64,000 nucleotides of DNA from Comamonas piscis (lineage in GTDB: Bacteria > Pseudomonadota > Gammaproteobacteria > Burkholderiales > Burkholderiaceae_C), in contig NZ_CP058554.1 of the NCBI RefSeq assembly GCF_014109725.1, positions 2,542,001 to 2,606,000 of the forward strand. The letters run 5' to 3'. The position numbers and the translations under genes were made by a program. Shown in pieces: positions 16,468 to 23,570 of the stretch. How positions within the stretch are numbered: the stretch's first letter is position 1; each line of letters starts with the position of its first letter. Under the pieces are notes generated by a model. The model was not told where the DNA came from, made no database searches, and saw only the letters and a list, made by a program, of their open reading frames with translations.

Positions 16468-17328
16468 ATGGATACCAAGAAACTGCTGAAGGACATGGTG
16501 GCGGCGCGCCGGGGCGTGCTGGTGCCGGGGGCCTTCAATGCGCTGTCGGCCAAGGTGATCGAGGACCTGGGCTTTGAGGCCATCTATGTGACGGGGGCGG
16601 GCGTGACCAATATGTGGTTTGGCATGCCAGACCAGGGCTTTATGGGGCTGGCCGAGATTGCCGACCACACGGCGCGCATCCGCGACACGGTCAGCGTGCC
16701 CCTGCTGGTGGATGCCGATACCGGTTTTGGCAATGCGCTCAATGTCTACCACACGGTGCGCACCTTGGAGCGCGCAGGCGCTGACTGCATTCAGCTGGAG
16801 GACCAGGTCGCCCCCAAGCGCTGCGGGCATTTCAGCGGCAAGGAGGTGATCTCTACCGAAGAGGCGGTGAGCAAGATCAAGGCCGCCGTCGATGCGCGGC
16901 GTGACCCGAACCTGCTGATCATGGCGCGCACCGATGCGGCGGCGACCCATGGCTTTGAAGCGGCGGTGGAACGCGCGCAGCGCTTTGCCGAGGCGGGTGC
17001 AGACATTCTGTTTGTCGAGGCTGTCACCAGCGCTGAAGAAATCCGCGCGCTGCCCACCCGCTTGGCCACCCCGCAGCTGATGAACATGGTGATTGGCGGC
17101 AAGACCCCCATTTTTGATGCCGAGCAGCTGGGCGCGCTGGGCTACGGCATCGTGCTGTATGCCAATGCGGCGCTGCAGGGGGCGGTGGCCGGCATGCAGA
17201 AAACCTTGACGGTGCTGCGTGACGAGAAGGCGGTGCAGGAGGCCAGCGGTTTGGTGGCGACCTTTGCCGAGCGCCAGCGGCTGGTGGGCAAGCCCGGCTG
17301 GGATGCGCTGGAGAAGCGCTTTAGCTGA
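16468..17328 (+). CDS. Isocitrate lyase/PEP mutase superfamily lyase, candidate for the methylisocitrate lyase step
   Basis: The 286-residue product has the superfamily core: VPLLVDADTGFG, QLEDQVAPKRCGHFSGK with the catalytic Cys of KRCGH, IMARTDA, and NMVIGGKTP. In the last gene of a prpC-acnD-prpF operon one expects PrpB, which cleaves 2-methylisocitrate to pyruvate and succinate. However, several positions look more like the oxaloacetate decarboxylase/2,3-dimethylmalate lyase branch (IQLEDQ, LFVEAV, GGKTP) than like the PrpB I remember from E. coli (HIEDQ, MLFPEA, GATPLF). So the context says PrpB while the residues suggest a sister group. The start ATG at 16468 follows prpF by 15 bases. 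Confidence 0.8.
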   Translation: MDTKKLLKDMVAARRGVLVPGAFNALSAKVIEDLGFEAIYVTGAGVTNMWFGMPDQGFMGLAEIADHTARIRDTVSVPLLVDADTGFGNALNVYHTVRTLERAGADCIQLEDQVAPKRCGHFSGKEVISTEEAVSKIKAAVDARRDPNLLIMARTDAAATHGFEAAVERAQRFAEAGADILFVEAVTSAEEIRALPTRLATPQLMNMVIGGKTPIFDAEQLGALGYGIVLYANAALQGAVAGMQKTLTVLRDEKAVQEASGLVATFAERQRLVGKPGWDALEKRFS

Positions 17329-17375
17329 TTGCCCCCTGGCCGCGACGATGCGGTGGTCATCCAACTGTCATCGCG

Positions 17376-17395
17376 CTGAAATTCACCAGTTTCAG
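17376..17395. promoter_or_regulatory. Small inverted repeat upstream of response regulator
   Basis: CTGAAA at 17376-17381 and TTTCAG at 17390-17395 form a perfect 6-bp dyad with an 8-base spacer, 61 bases before the response regulator start. It could be an autoregulatory site. Short dyads of this size occur by chance, so this is weak evidence. Confidence 0.25.
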
Positions 17396-17455
17396 TGAGG
17401 GGCAAGGGCCTGGGCTTGCGGAATAATCGTGGAACTTGGAACAGAACAGGATCCC

Positions 17456-18145
17456 ATGCCCACTCACATGCTCACCGCAGACCTTGCACTGCCCGCACCG
17501 GTACTGGTGGTGGAGGACAACCCATTGGTACGCAACCGCCTGCAGGGCTTACTGCTGCAACTGGGCTACAGCAATGATGCGCTGGTGATGACCGGCTCGC
17601 TCGCCGAGGCGCGGGCCTACCTGGCGAACGAGGACCATATGGTGTCGCTGGCGCTGGTGGACCTGGGCTTGCCCGATGGCAGCGGTATTGAACTGATTGC
17701 CGAGTTGCACGCCCGTCTGCCCAGCTTGCCGATCATGGTGGTGTCGGCCTGGAGCACGCAGGAGATGATCTGGGCGTCCTTGCGGGCCGGCGCGGTGGGC
17801 TATGTGCTCAAGGAGCGCGACGACCTGGAGATGGCCATGGCCCTGCGCAGCGTGCTGCGTGGCGGTGCGCCTATCGATCCCTTTATTGCACGGCGCATCA
17901 TTGAGGAGCTGCCGCTGCAAGCGCCACCTGCCGCCCAGGTCGTGGATGACCCGGGCCTCAGTGCGCGCGAGAACACCATCCTGCACCTGGTCGTTGATGG
18001 CCTGAGCAACCGGGAGATTGCCGAGCGGCTGTTTCTGTCACGCTATACGGTCGAGTCGCATATCAAGAATGTGTACCGCAAGCTGTCGGTGTCCTCGCGC
18101 ACGCAGGCAGCGCAGGAAGCCCGCCTGCGCCGGCTGGTGGACTGA
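17456..18145 (+). CDS. NarL/FixJ-type response regulator
   Basis: The product is 229 residues. The receiver domain (about 14-130) shows the acidic pair at Glu20-Asp21 (VVEDN), the phosphoacceptor Asp69 (LALVDLGLPDGSG) and the conserved Lys in GYVLKERDD. The C-terminal LuxR-type helix-turn-helix (about 165-225) reads LSARENTILHLVVDGLSNRE followed by IAERLFLSRYTVESHI. It is a DNA-binding output regulator whose partner is presumably the histidine kinase encoded two genes downstream. The ATG at 17456 is preceded by AGGA at a spacing of five; an in-frame GTG at 17429 is possible but lacks a ribosome site. Targets unknown. Confidence 0.92.
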   Translation: MPTHMLTADLALPAPVLVVEDNPLVRNRLQGLLLQLGYSNDALVMTGSLAEARAYLANEDHMVSLALVDLGLPDGSGIELIAELHARLPSLPIMVVSAWSTQEMIWASLRAGAVGYVLKERDDLEMAMALRSVLRGGAPIDPFIARRIIEELPLQAPPAAQVVDDPGLSARENTILHLVVDGLSNREIAERLFLSRYTVESHIKNVYRKLSVSSRTQAAQEARLRRLVD

Positions 18146-18216
18146 GCCGCGCAGCGCTGATCCTTTCTTTCTCGTCCCCCGTAATCGCTTACCCATCCGA
18201 TCTGGAGTGATTGACC

Positions 18217-19083
18217 GTGTCCCACACTTTTTTTGACCCGCCTTTGCTGATTCGGGATGGCATCGGCACATGGGTCGATACGCAGACAAAGCCTTATGTC
18301 TGCAATATCGATGGCATGCCCCAATTTAAGGAGCAGCTTCCCGCTGGGGTGAAAGAGCTGCAGCCGGTGGCCGGCACTCCGGTGGCCGGCACTCCGGTGG
18401 CCGGCAGCCCGGTGGCCGGCAGACCGGCGGCCTGCACTCTGGAGCCTTCTTGGGGCCGTGGCTACCAGGTCAAAGGGACGCATACGCTGCCGCCAACCCC
18501 TTATGGCGAAGAGACACAGATGGTGTTTGACGCCAGCGAGGTGGTCTATGAGCCGCTGTGGGCCACGCGCGAGGCGGCTGCCGCATTTGGCATCACCTTG
18601 ATCGAGCCCGGCCAGGGACTGCGCATGCAAAGCCCGATCCGCCATCTGGAGAACACGCCGTTCGAGTACGGCATGTTTGCCGGCCAGCAGTGCCCCTATC
18701 TGGACGATGCGCAGCGCAACCAGCTGCAGCCCACGGTCTGCACCGACCTGGAGCACCATGATTTTCCGCATGTGTTCTCCTCGGTAGATCCCCAGCTTCC
18801 ACTGGTGATTTCGGTGGCACGTTATTGGCCGCAGCGGGCTAAAATCTTTCTCGCCGATCTTTGGGTGCCCCGGGGCATGGCTTTGTACATGCCGCCCAGG
18901 CCCAAAATCCCCGATGCGGCCTATATGGATCTGCACGGCAATCGCAATTCAGCCCTGGCCTGCTGGCGGGGTGGCACGCAAAGAAGCGTGCATACCCTGA
19001 CCTTGCTGCCCAAAGACAGCGGGTATTTTTTCTGGTTCTGGAACGCACTGCCGACGGTTCACCCTTTGTTGACGCAACCCTGA
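18217..19083 (+). CDS. Hypothetical protein between response regulator and sensor kinase, with pentapeptide tandem repeat
   Basis: I do not recognise this 288-residue protein. No signal peptide or membrane segment is visible. Residues about 50-75 consist of a P-V-A-G-T/S five-residue tandem repeat, and the rest is rich in aromatic residues and Pro, ending in a WFWNALPTVHPLL segment. The GTG at 18217 has GGAG nine bases upstream; a TTG two codons earlier is too close to that site. The stop is 8 bases before the kinase start, so the three genes are probably one unit. A place inside a two-component operon suggests a sensory or accessory role, but the sequence gives no function. Confidence 0.7.
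   Translation: MSHTFFDPPLLIRDGIGTWVDTQTKPYVCNIDGMPQFKEQLPAGVKELQPVAGTPVAGTPVAGSPVAGRPAACTLEPSWGRGYQVKGTHTLPPTPYGEETQMVFDASEVVYEPLWATREAAAAFGITLIEPGQGLRMQSPIRHLENTPFEYGMFAGQQCPYLDDAQRNQLQPTVCTDLEHHDFPHVFSSVDPQLPLVISVARYWPQRAKIFLADLWVPRGMALYMPPRPKIPDAAYMDLHGNRNSALACWRGGTQRSVHTLTLLPKDSGYFFWFWNALPTVHPLLTQP
18364..18438 (+). repeat. 15-bp tandem repeat, five units
   Basis: The unit CCGGTGGCCGGCACT is present at 18364, 18379 and 18394 (third copy ends in AGC), with a fourth at 18409 and a degenerate fifth at 18424. The period is five codons, so gain or loss of a unit keeps the reading frame and only changes the length of the P-V-A-G-T spacer in the encoded protein. Confidence 0.85.
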
Positions 19084-19091
19084 CACCTTCT

Positions 19092-20156
19092 ATGCTCGAT
19101 ACCCAGCCTCGTTTACGCACTCTGGAGCCAGACACCGACAACGGTCTCTACCAGACGCTGCTGGAATCCACCTTGGCGATTCCGTTTCGTATCGACTGGG
19201 CGAGCAAGAAATACACCTATGTGGGGCCACAGATCGAGGCGCTGCTGGGCTGGAGCCAGGACAGCTGGGAGACGGTGAATGACTGGGCCGAGCGTATCCA
19301 TCCGGATGAGCGGGATACGACGGTCAACCGCTGCGTGGGGCTGTGCCTGGCCGGCGTGGACCACGAAGCCGAATACCGCGCACTGACCAGCGACGGCAGC
19401 TTTGTCTGGGTGCGCGAGGTGGTGCATGTGCTTTGCGACGCGCAGGGCGAGACCACGGGGCTGATTGGCTTTACCTTTGACATCACTGAGCAGAAGAAGG
19501 CCGATCAGCTGCGTGCTGAGCTGGATGCGCAGAAGGTGTCGTACGCGCGCCTGCAAGAGCGCCTGAACCTGACCCATGACCTGCATGACGGGCTGGGTGG
19601 TTCGCTGGTGCACATGATTGCCGCCGTGGAGCAGGGCGGCGATGGCGGGCTGACCCGCCCGCAGGTGCTGTCCATGCTCAAGCTCATCCGGGATGACCTG
19701 CGCCAGACGATTGACAGTAACTCCTCCGCCCAGGTGCGCGTGCCTGCATCCCCGCAGGAATGGCTGGCCCCCTTGCGCCACCGCTTTACCAATTTGCTCG
19801 ATGCCCTCGACATCCGCTGCGACTGGCAGTTTGCGCCTGCTTGGCGCACGCCGCCCGATGCGCTGCAGTACCTGGCGATGACGCGCCTGGTCGAAGAGGC
19901 CCTCACCAATGTGATCAAGCACAGCCAGGCGCGCCATGTACGGCTGTCCTTTGTGCAGCCCGAGGCCGATGACCTGGTGCTGGAGATCGAGGATGATGGC
20001 GTCGGCTTTGATGTGGCTGCTGTGGATGCCTCAGGCCTGGGCATTGGCATGCGCTCGATGGCCGTGCGCATTGGCCGTGTGGGCGGTGTGCTGGAGATCG
20101 ACTCCGAGCCGGGGCGCACCCTGCTGACCGCGCGGCTGGCCTTGCGGCAGTCCTAA
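19092..20156 (+). CDS. Soluble PAS-domain histidine kinase, HisKA_3 (NarX/DegS-like) type
   Basis: The 354-residue product has no membrane segment. A PAS domain spans about residues 27-133 (YVGPQIEALLGWSQDSWE, IHPDERDTT, EYRALTSDGSFVWVREVVHV, then GFTFDITEQKKA). The dimerisation/phosphoacceptor helix reads THDLHDGLGGSLVHM, with His165 the likely phosphorylation site. The ATPase domain has an N-box EEALTNVIKHSQARHV, the D-box EIEDDGVGFD and the G-box GLGIGMRSM. It should phosphorylate the NarL-type regulator of the same unit in the cytoplasm; the signal bound by the PAS domain is unknown. The ATG at 19092 lies 8 bases past the preceding stop. Confidence 0.92.
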   Translation: MLDTQPRLRTLEPDTDNGLYQTLLESTLAIPFRIDWASKKYTYVGPQIEALLGWSQDSWETVNDWAERIHPDERDTTVNRCVGLCLAGVDHEAEYRALTSDGSFVWVREVVHVLCDAQGETTGLIGFTFDITEQKKADQLRAELDAQKVSYARLQERLNLTHDLHDGLGGSLVHMIAAVEQGGDGGLTRPQVLSMLKLIRDDLRQTIDSNSSAQVRVPASPQEWLAPLRHRFTNLLDALDIRCDWQFAPAWRTPPDALQYLAMTRLVEEALTNVIKHSQARHVRLSFVQPEADDLVLEIEDDGVGFDVAAVDASGLGIGMRSMAVRIGRVGGVLEIDSEPGRTLLTARLALRQS

Positions 20157-20182
20157 GAACCTGTTCAAAGCACCACAACCCA

Positions 20183-20212
20183 AGGGCCGTACACCACGGC
20201 CCTTTTTCTTTT
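20183..20212 (+). terminator. Rho-independent terminator after the two-component operon
   Basis: AGGGCCGT (20183-20190) pairs with ACGGCCCT (20196-20203) around a five-base loop, directly followed by TTTTTCTTTT. This is a strong intrinsic terminator for the kinase gene. Confidence 0.9.
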
Positions 20213-20257
20213 CTAACCACGTTACTTCTAATAACTAGGGTCAACCCGAATTCGTCT

Positions 20258-20285
20258 ATATTGTTCAGCCGTGACCGAACAATAT
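20258..20285. promoter_or_regulatory. Perfect 9-bp inverted repeat, probable operator of the efflux operon regulator
   Basis: ATATTGTTC at 20258-20266 and GAACAATAT at 20277-20285 are exact reverse complements separated by ten bases. The right arm ends two bases before the regulator's ATG at 20288. Arm length, spacing and position fit a dimeric MarR/GbsR-type repressor binding its own promoter. Confidence 0.7.
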
Positions 20286-20287
20286 GA

Positions 20288-20911
20288 ATGGCGGTGAATG
20301 TGACCCAGCAGGACAAGGCGAAAGCGGCATTGGAGGCGCGCGAGCTGTTTATCGAGCGCAATGCGATCCAGGCGGAGACCAGCGGTCTGCCGCGTATTGC
20401 AGGGCGCCTGATCGGTATTTTTTTGCTCGATGGCGGGCCCATCAGCTTTGCGGAACTGGCCGAGCGCATGCAGGCCAGCCGGGCCAGCGTCAGCACCAAT
20501 ACCCGCCTGCTGGAGCGCCTGGGCATCATTGAGCGGGTAGCAATGCGGGGCGAGCGGCAAGATTTTTTCAGCCTGCGGGCCAACCCCTTTTTGATTGTGC
20601 TGGAGCAGAGCATTGCGGACTGCCGGCGCTTTACCAGCTATGTGGATGAGCTGCTGGCTGCCAGCCCGCTGCCGGCAGAGGCCAGTGCGCGGCTGCTGCA
20701 GGCCCAGGATTTTCACCAGGTGACGGCGCAGACTTTGCAAGAGCTGTTGGCCAAGCTGGCCCAGCGCCCCAAGCAGGCGGTGCATGTGGTGCAGGCGCCG
20801 CAGCCCGCCGCTGCGGCCACCAGCCGGTCCAAGGCCACCAATCCCAAAGCCCAACCCAAGGCCAAAGCCAGCAAGCCCCGCGCTGCGTCCGGCCGCAAGG
20901 CGCAACCCTGA
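20288..20911 (+). CDS. MarR/GbsR-like transcriptional regulator
   Basis: The 207-residue product has a winged helix-turn-helix at about residues 35-105: GLPRIAGRLIGIFLLDGGPI, then FAELAERMQASRASVSTNTR, LLERLGIIERV and GERQDFFSL for the wing. This is the GbsR/MarR pattern. The last 45 residues are a low-complexity Ala/Lys/Pro tail (SRSKATNPKAQPKAKASKPR) without a predicted fold. It is the first gene of the efflux operon, 12 bases before the outer-membrane component, and the inverted repeat at its start argues for autorepression of the whole operon. The effector is unknown, presumably a substrate of the pump. Confidence 0.85.
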   Translation: MAVNVTQQDKAKAALEARELFIERNAIQAETSGLPRIAGRLIGIFLLDGGPISFAELAERMQASRASVSTNTRLLERLGIIERVAMRGERQDFFSLRANPFLIVLEQSIADCRRFTSYVDELLAASPLPAEASARLLQAQDFHQVTAQTLQELLAKLAQRPKQAVHVVQAPQPAAAATSRSKATNPKAQPKAKASKPRAASGRKAQP

Positions 20912-20923
20912 GTCGACCCCGCC

Positions 20924-22366
20924 ATGAAGCAGATTTTTTGGGCGGCAGCGCCCCTGTGTTTGGCAGCCCTGTCGGGTTGCTCGTCGGTGCCCGATGCCCC
21001 CGCGCCGGCGCCAGTGGTGGCGTCGCAGTTTTCGGTGCCCGGTTCCACGCCGGCCAAGGATGCGGCCTTGCCCGCCCTGGATACCTGGTGGACGTTGTTT
21101 GAGCAGCCGCTGCTGAACCGCCTGATGGACCAGGCACTGGCCAGCAGCACCGAAGCGCGCATGGCACTGGCACGGATACGCGAGGCCCGGGCGCTGCGCG
21201 AGGCCGCGCTGACCCAGTACCAACCGCAGGGAGGACTGCGCGCCAGCGGCGACCGCCGCAATGTGCAGCGCTTGGGCGGTGCATCAACGGGCGGCGTCGG
21301 CCTAGGCCGGCAAAGCAGCGCCGGGTTGGATCTGCAGGTCTCCTGGGAGCTGGATGTGCTGGGCCGGGGCGATGCGCTTTCGCGCCAGTCGGACGGCAAC
21401 TATGGCGCGGCACTGTATGGCGCCTATGCCGAGCGGGCCACTTTGGTGGCTGAAGTGGCACGCAGCCTGTTTGAGGCCCAGCGCCTGACCGCTGCGTTGG
21501 CCGATGCGCAGGCGACGATCACCATCCAAACCCGCTTGCAGCAGGTGCTGGCGCGCAAGCTGGAGCGCGGTCTGGTGGCGCTGGCCGATGTGGCGCGGGT
21601 CGATGCCAGCTTGCTGGCGGCCCAGGCCAATGCGCTGGTGCTGCAGTCGCAACTGGATGCCGCGCGCCGCGCCTTGCTGGTGCTGGTGGGGCAGGGCGAC
21701 CAGCCTTTGTCCGCCTTGGTGCTGGACGACAGCCAGACCCGGGCGCCAGCGCTGCCGCAGGCCTTGCCGGCAGATTTGCTGGCGCGGCGCCCCGATGTGC
21801 TGCAGGCCCAGGCCCAGATGGATGCAGCCGCTGGCGGGCTGGAACTGTCGCGCCTGGCGCTGCTGCCCAGCATCACCCTGACCCCCGGGCTGGGGCTGAA
21901 CTGGCAAAAGCAGGGCGCGTCGCTCAGCACCGGGCTGTGGTCGCTAGCAGGCAACCTGGCCATGCCGGTGCTGGACCGCCCGCGTTTGCTGGCCAATGCC
22001 CGCGCCCAGGGCGCCCGCGCTGAGCAGGCGGTGATCGCCTATGAGCAGGTGGTGCAGCGCGCTTTCTCCGAAACCGACCAGGCGCTGTTACGCATGGCGC
22101 CGGATGCACAACGGCTGCAGGTGCTGGCGCAGGCAGAGGCGCGTGCGCAGACCGCTTATGAAGCCGCACGCAAAGGCTATGACGCCGGTTTTTTTGACCT
22201 GGTGGTCGTGCTGGATGCCGAGCAGGTCTACCGCGATTCGCGCGGAGGCCTGACCCAGGCGCGTGCCGAGGCGCTGGCGCATGCCGTGCAGGTGTTCCAG
22301 GCGCTGGGGGGCGGTTGGCCCCGCGACGCGCTGGCGCTGGGCGCCGACACACAGAAGACGAATTGA
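20924..22366 (+). CDS. RND efflux outer-membrane lipoprotein (NodT/OprM family)
   Basis: The product is 480 residues with a lipoprotein signal (LCLAALSGC, lipid-bearing Cys19). The following sequence shows two outer-membrane-efflux-protein repeats typical for the TolC fold: LDTWWTLFEQPLLNRLMDQA and MALARIREARALREA in the first, RRPDVLQAQAQMDAAAGGLE and YDAGFFDLVVVLDAEQ in the second. It forms the exit duct in the outer membrane for the pump encoded downstream. The gene starts 12 bases after the regulator and stops 10 bases before the adaptor. Confidence 0.93.
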   Translation: MKQIFWAAAPLCLAALSGCSSVPDAPAPAPVVASQFSVPGSTPAKDAALPALDTWWTLFEQPLLNRLMDQALASSTEARMALARIREARALREAALTQYQPQGGLRASGDRRNVQRLGGASTGGVGLGRQSSAGLDLQVSWELDVLGRGDALSRQSDGNYGAALYGAYAERATLVAEVARSLFEAQRLTAALADAQATITIQTRLQQVLARKLERGLVALADVARVDASLLAAQANALVLQSQLDAARRALLVLVGQGDQPLSALVLDDSQTRAPALPQALPADLLARRPDVLQAQAQMDAAAGGLELSRLALLPSITLTPGLGLNWQKQGASLSTGLWSLAGNLAMPVLDRPRLLANARAQGARAEQAVIAYEQVVQRAFSETDQALLRMAPDAQRLQVLAQAEARAQTAYEAARKGYDAGFFDLVVVLDAEQVYRDSRGGLTQARAEALAHAVQVFQALGGGWPRDALALGADTQKTN

Positions 22367-22376
22367 GAGGGATGCA

Positions 22377-23570
22377 ATGCTGAAAACAATAGCAAGTGGA
22401 TGGCGTGTGGGCTTGGGCTGGGGTTTGGGATCGGTGGCCTTGCTGGGGCTGGTGGCCTGCTCGGAAGGCGGTGCGGATAAGACCTCCAAGCCGGTGGCAG
22501 AGCTGGTGCGCACGGTCAGCGTGGCCCAAGTGGAGCTGCGGCCCATGGGCGGGGTGCAGCAGGCATCGGGCCTGCTGGTGGCGCGCGAAGAGATTGCGGT
22601 TGGCTCGGAACTGGGGGGTTACCGGGTGGCGACACTGCTGGCCGATGAGGGCGACACGGTGCGTGCCGGCCAACCGCTGGCGCGGCTGGATGATGGCTTG
22701 CTGCAGGCCAAGATCGCCCAGGCCCAGGCCAGCCTGGTGCAGGCCCGGGCCCAGGCCAAACAGTCCCAGGCCGAGGCGGCGCGGGTCGAAGGGCTGGACG
22801 GCCAGGGCGTGCTGTCTGACGAGCAGATCCAACAGCGCCGCACGGCCGCAGCCAGCGCCAACGCAAATGCCGATGTGGCCGCCGCCAACCTGGCCGGGCT
22901 GCGCGTGGAGGCCGAGCGAATGGTGCTGCGCGCCCCCGTGGCCGGCGTGGTGCTGCAGCGCAATGTGCGCCGGGGCGATGTGGCCAGCGCCGGGGGCGAG
23001 GCGATGTTCCGCCTGGCGCGGGACGGCATGGTGGAGCTGGCCGCCGAGGTGCCCGAGGACCAGGTGGACCGGATCCAGCCAGGCAGCAAGGTGGCTGTGA
23101 CTCTGGCATCGGGGGTCGAGCTGGAGGGCCAGGTGCGCCTGCTGTCGCGACGGGTGGACGACAAGACCAAGCTGGCCCAGGTGCGGGTGGTGCTGCCAGT
23201 GCGGGCTGATCTGCGCCCGGGCGGTTTTGCGCAGGCGCGGTTTGCCCAGGCTGAGGCGCCGGTGGCCGCAGTGCCAGAGAAAGCCATTCACTTTGAAGCC
23301 GGTGGCCCGCAGCTGGCCACTGTGGATGCGGACAGCCGCATTCGCAAACTGCCCGTTACCCTGGGTGCCCGTGCCCAAGGCTGGGTGGCCTTGCGCGATG
23401 GCCCGCCGGTGGGCACCCGCCTGGCCTTGGGGGGCGGTGCCTTTGTGCTGGAGGGGGACCGGGTGCAGATCAATGCCGCAGCTGCGGAGCCGATACCGGA
23501 ACCAGTACCAGTGCCTGCGCCAGCCAGCAAAGCCGCTGAGGCGGCGCCCAAGACAGGGAGCCCGCGATGA
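22377..23570 (+). CDS. RND efflux periplasmic adaptor (membrane fusion) lipoprotein
   Basis: The product is 397 residues. The N-terminus is a lipoprotein signal (LGSVALLGLVAC, Cys28), so the adaptor is anchored to the inner membrane. The barrel-sandwich half-motifs LLADEGDTVRAGQPLARLDD and LRAPVAGVVLQRNVRRGDV flank a long alpha-hairpin rich in Ala/Gln (AQASLVQARAQAKQSQAEAA). It links the RND pump to the outer-membrane duct. The ATG at 22377 follows the GAGAGGGATGCA leader; the stop overlaps the pump start by ATGA (23567-23570). The C-terminal 25 residues are a Pro/Ala-rich tail. Confidence 0.92.
   Translation: MLKTIASGWRVGLGWGLGSVALLGLVACSEGGADKTSKPVAELVRTVSVAQVELRPMGGVQQASGLLVAREEIAVGSELGGYRVATLLADEGDTVRAGQPLARLDDGLLQAKIAQAQASLVQARAQAKQSQAEAARVEGLDGQGVLSDEQIQQRRTAAASANANADVAAANLAGLRVEAERMVLRAPVAGVVLQRNVRRGDVASAGGEAMFRLARDGMVELAAEVPEDQVDRIQPGSKVAVTLASGVELEGQVRLLSRRVDDKTKLAQVRVVLPVRADLRPGGFAQARFAQAEAPVAAVPEKAIHFEAGGPQLATVDADSRIRKLPVTLGARAQGWVALRDGPPVGTRLALGGGAFVLEGDRVQINAAAAEPIPEPVPVPAPASKAAEAAPKTGSPR

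Noticed and set aside
18211..18216. TTG at 18211 as start of the hypothetical protein
   Set aside because: The GGAG sequence is only three bases away from it; the GTG at 18217 has a normal spacing.
18364..18438. Tandem repeat as a CRISPR array
   Set aside because: Units are contiguous without spacers and lie inside a coding frame with a period of five codons.
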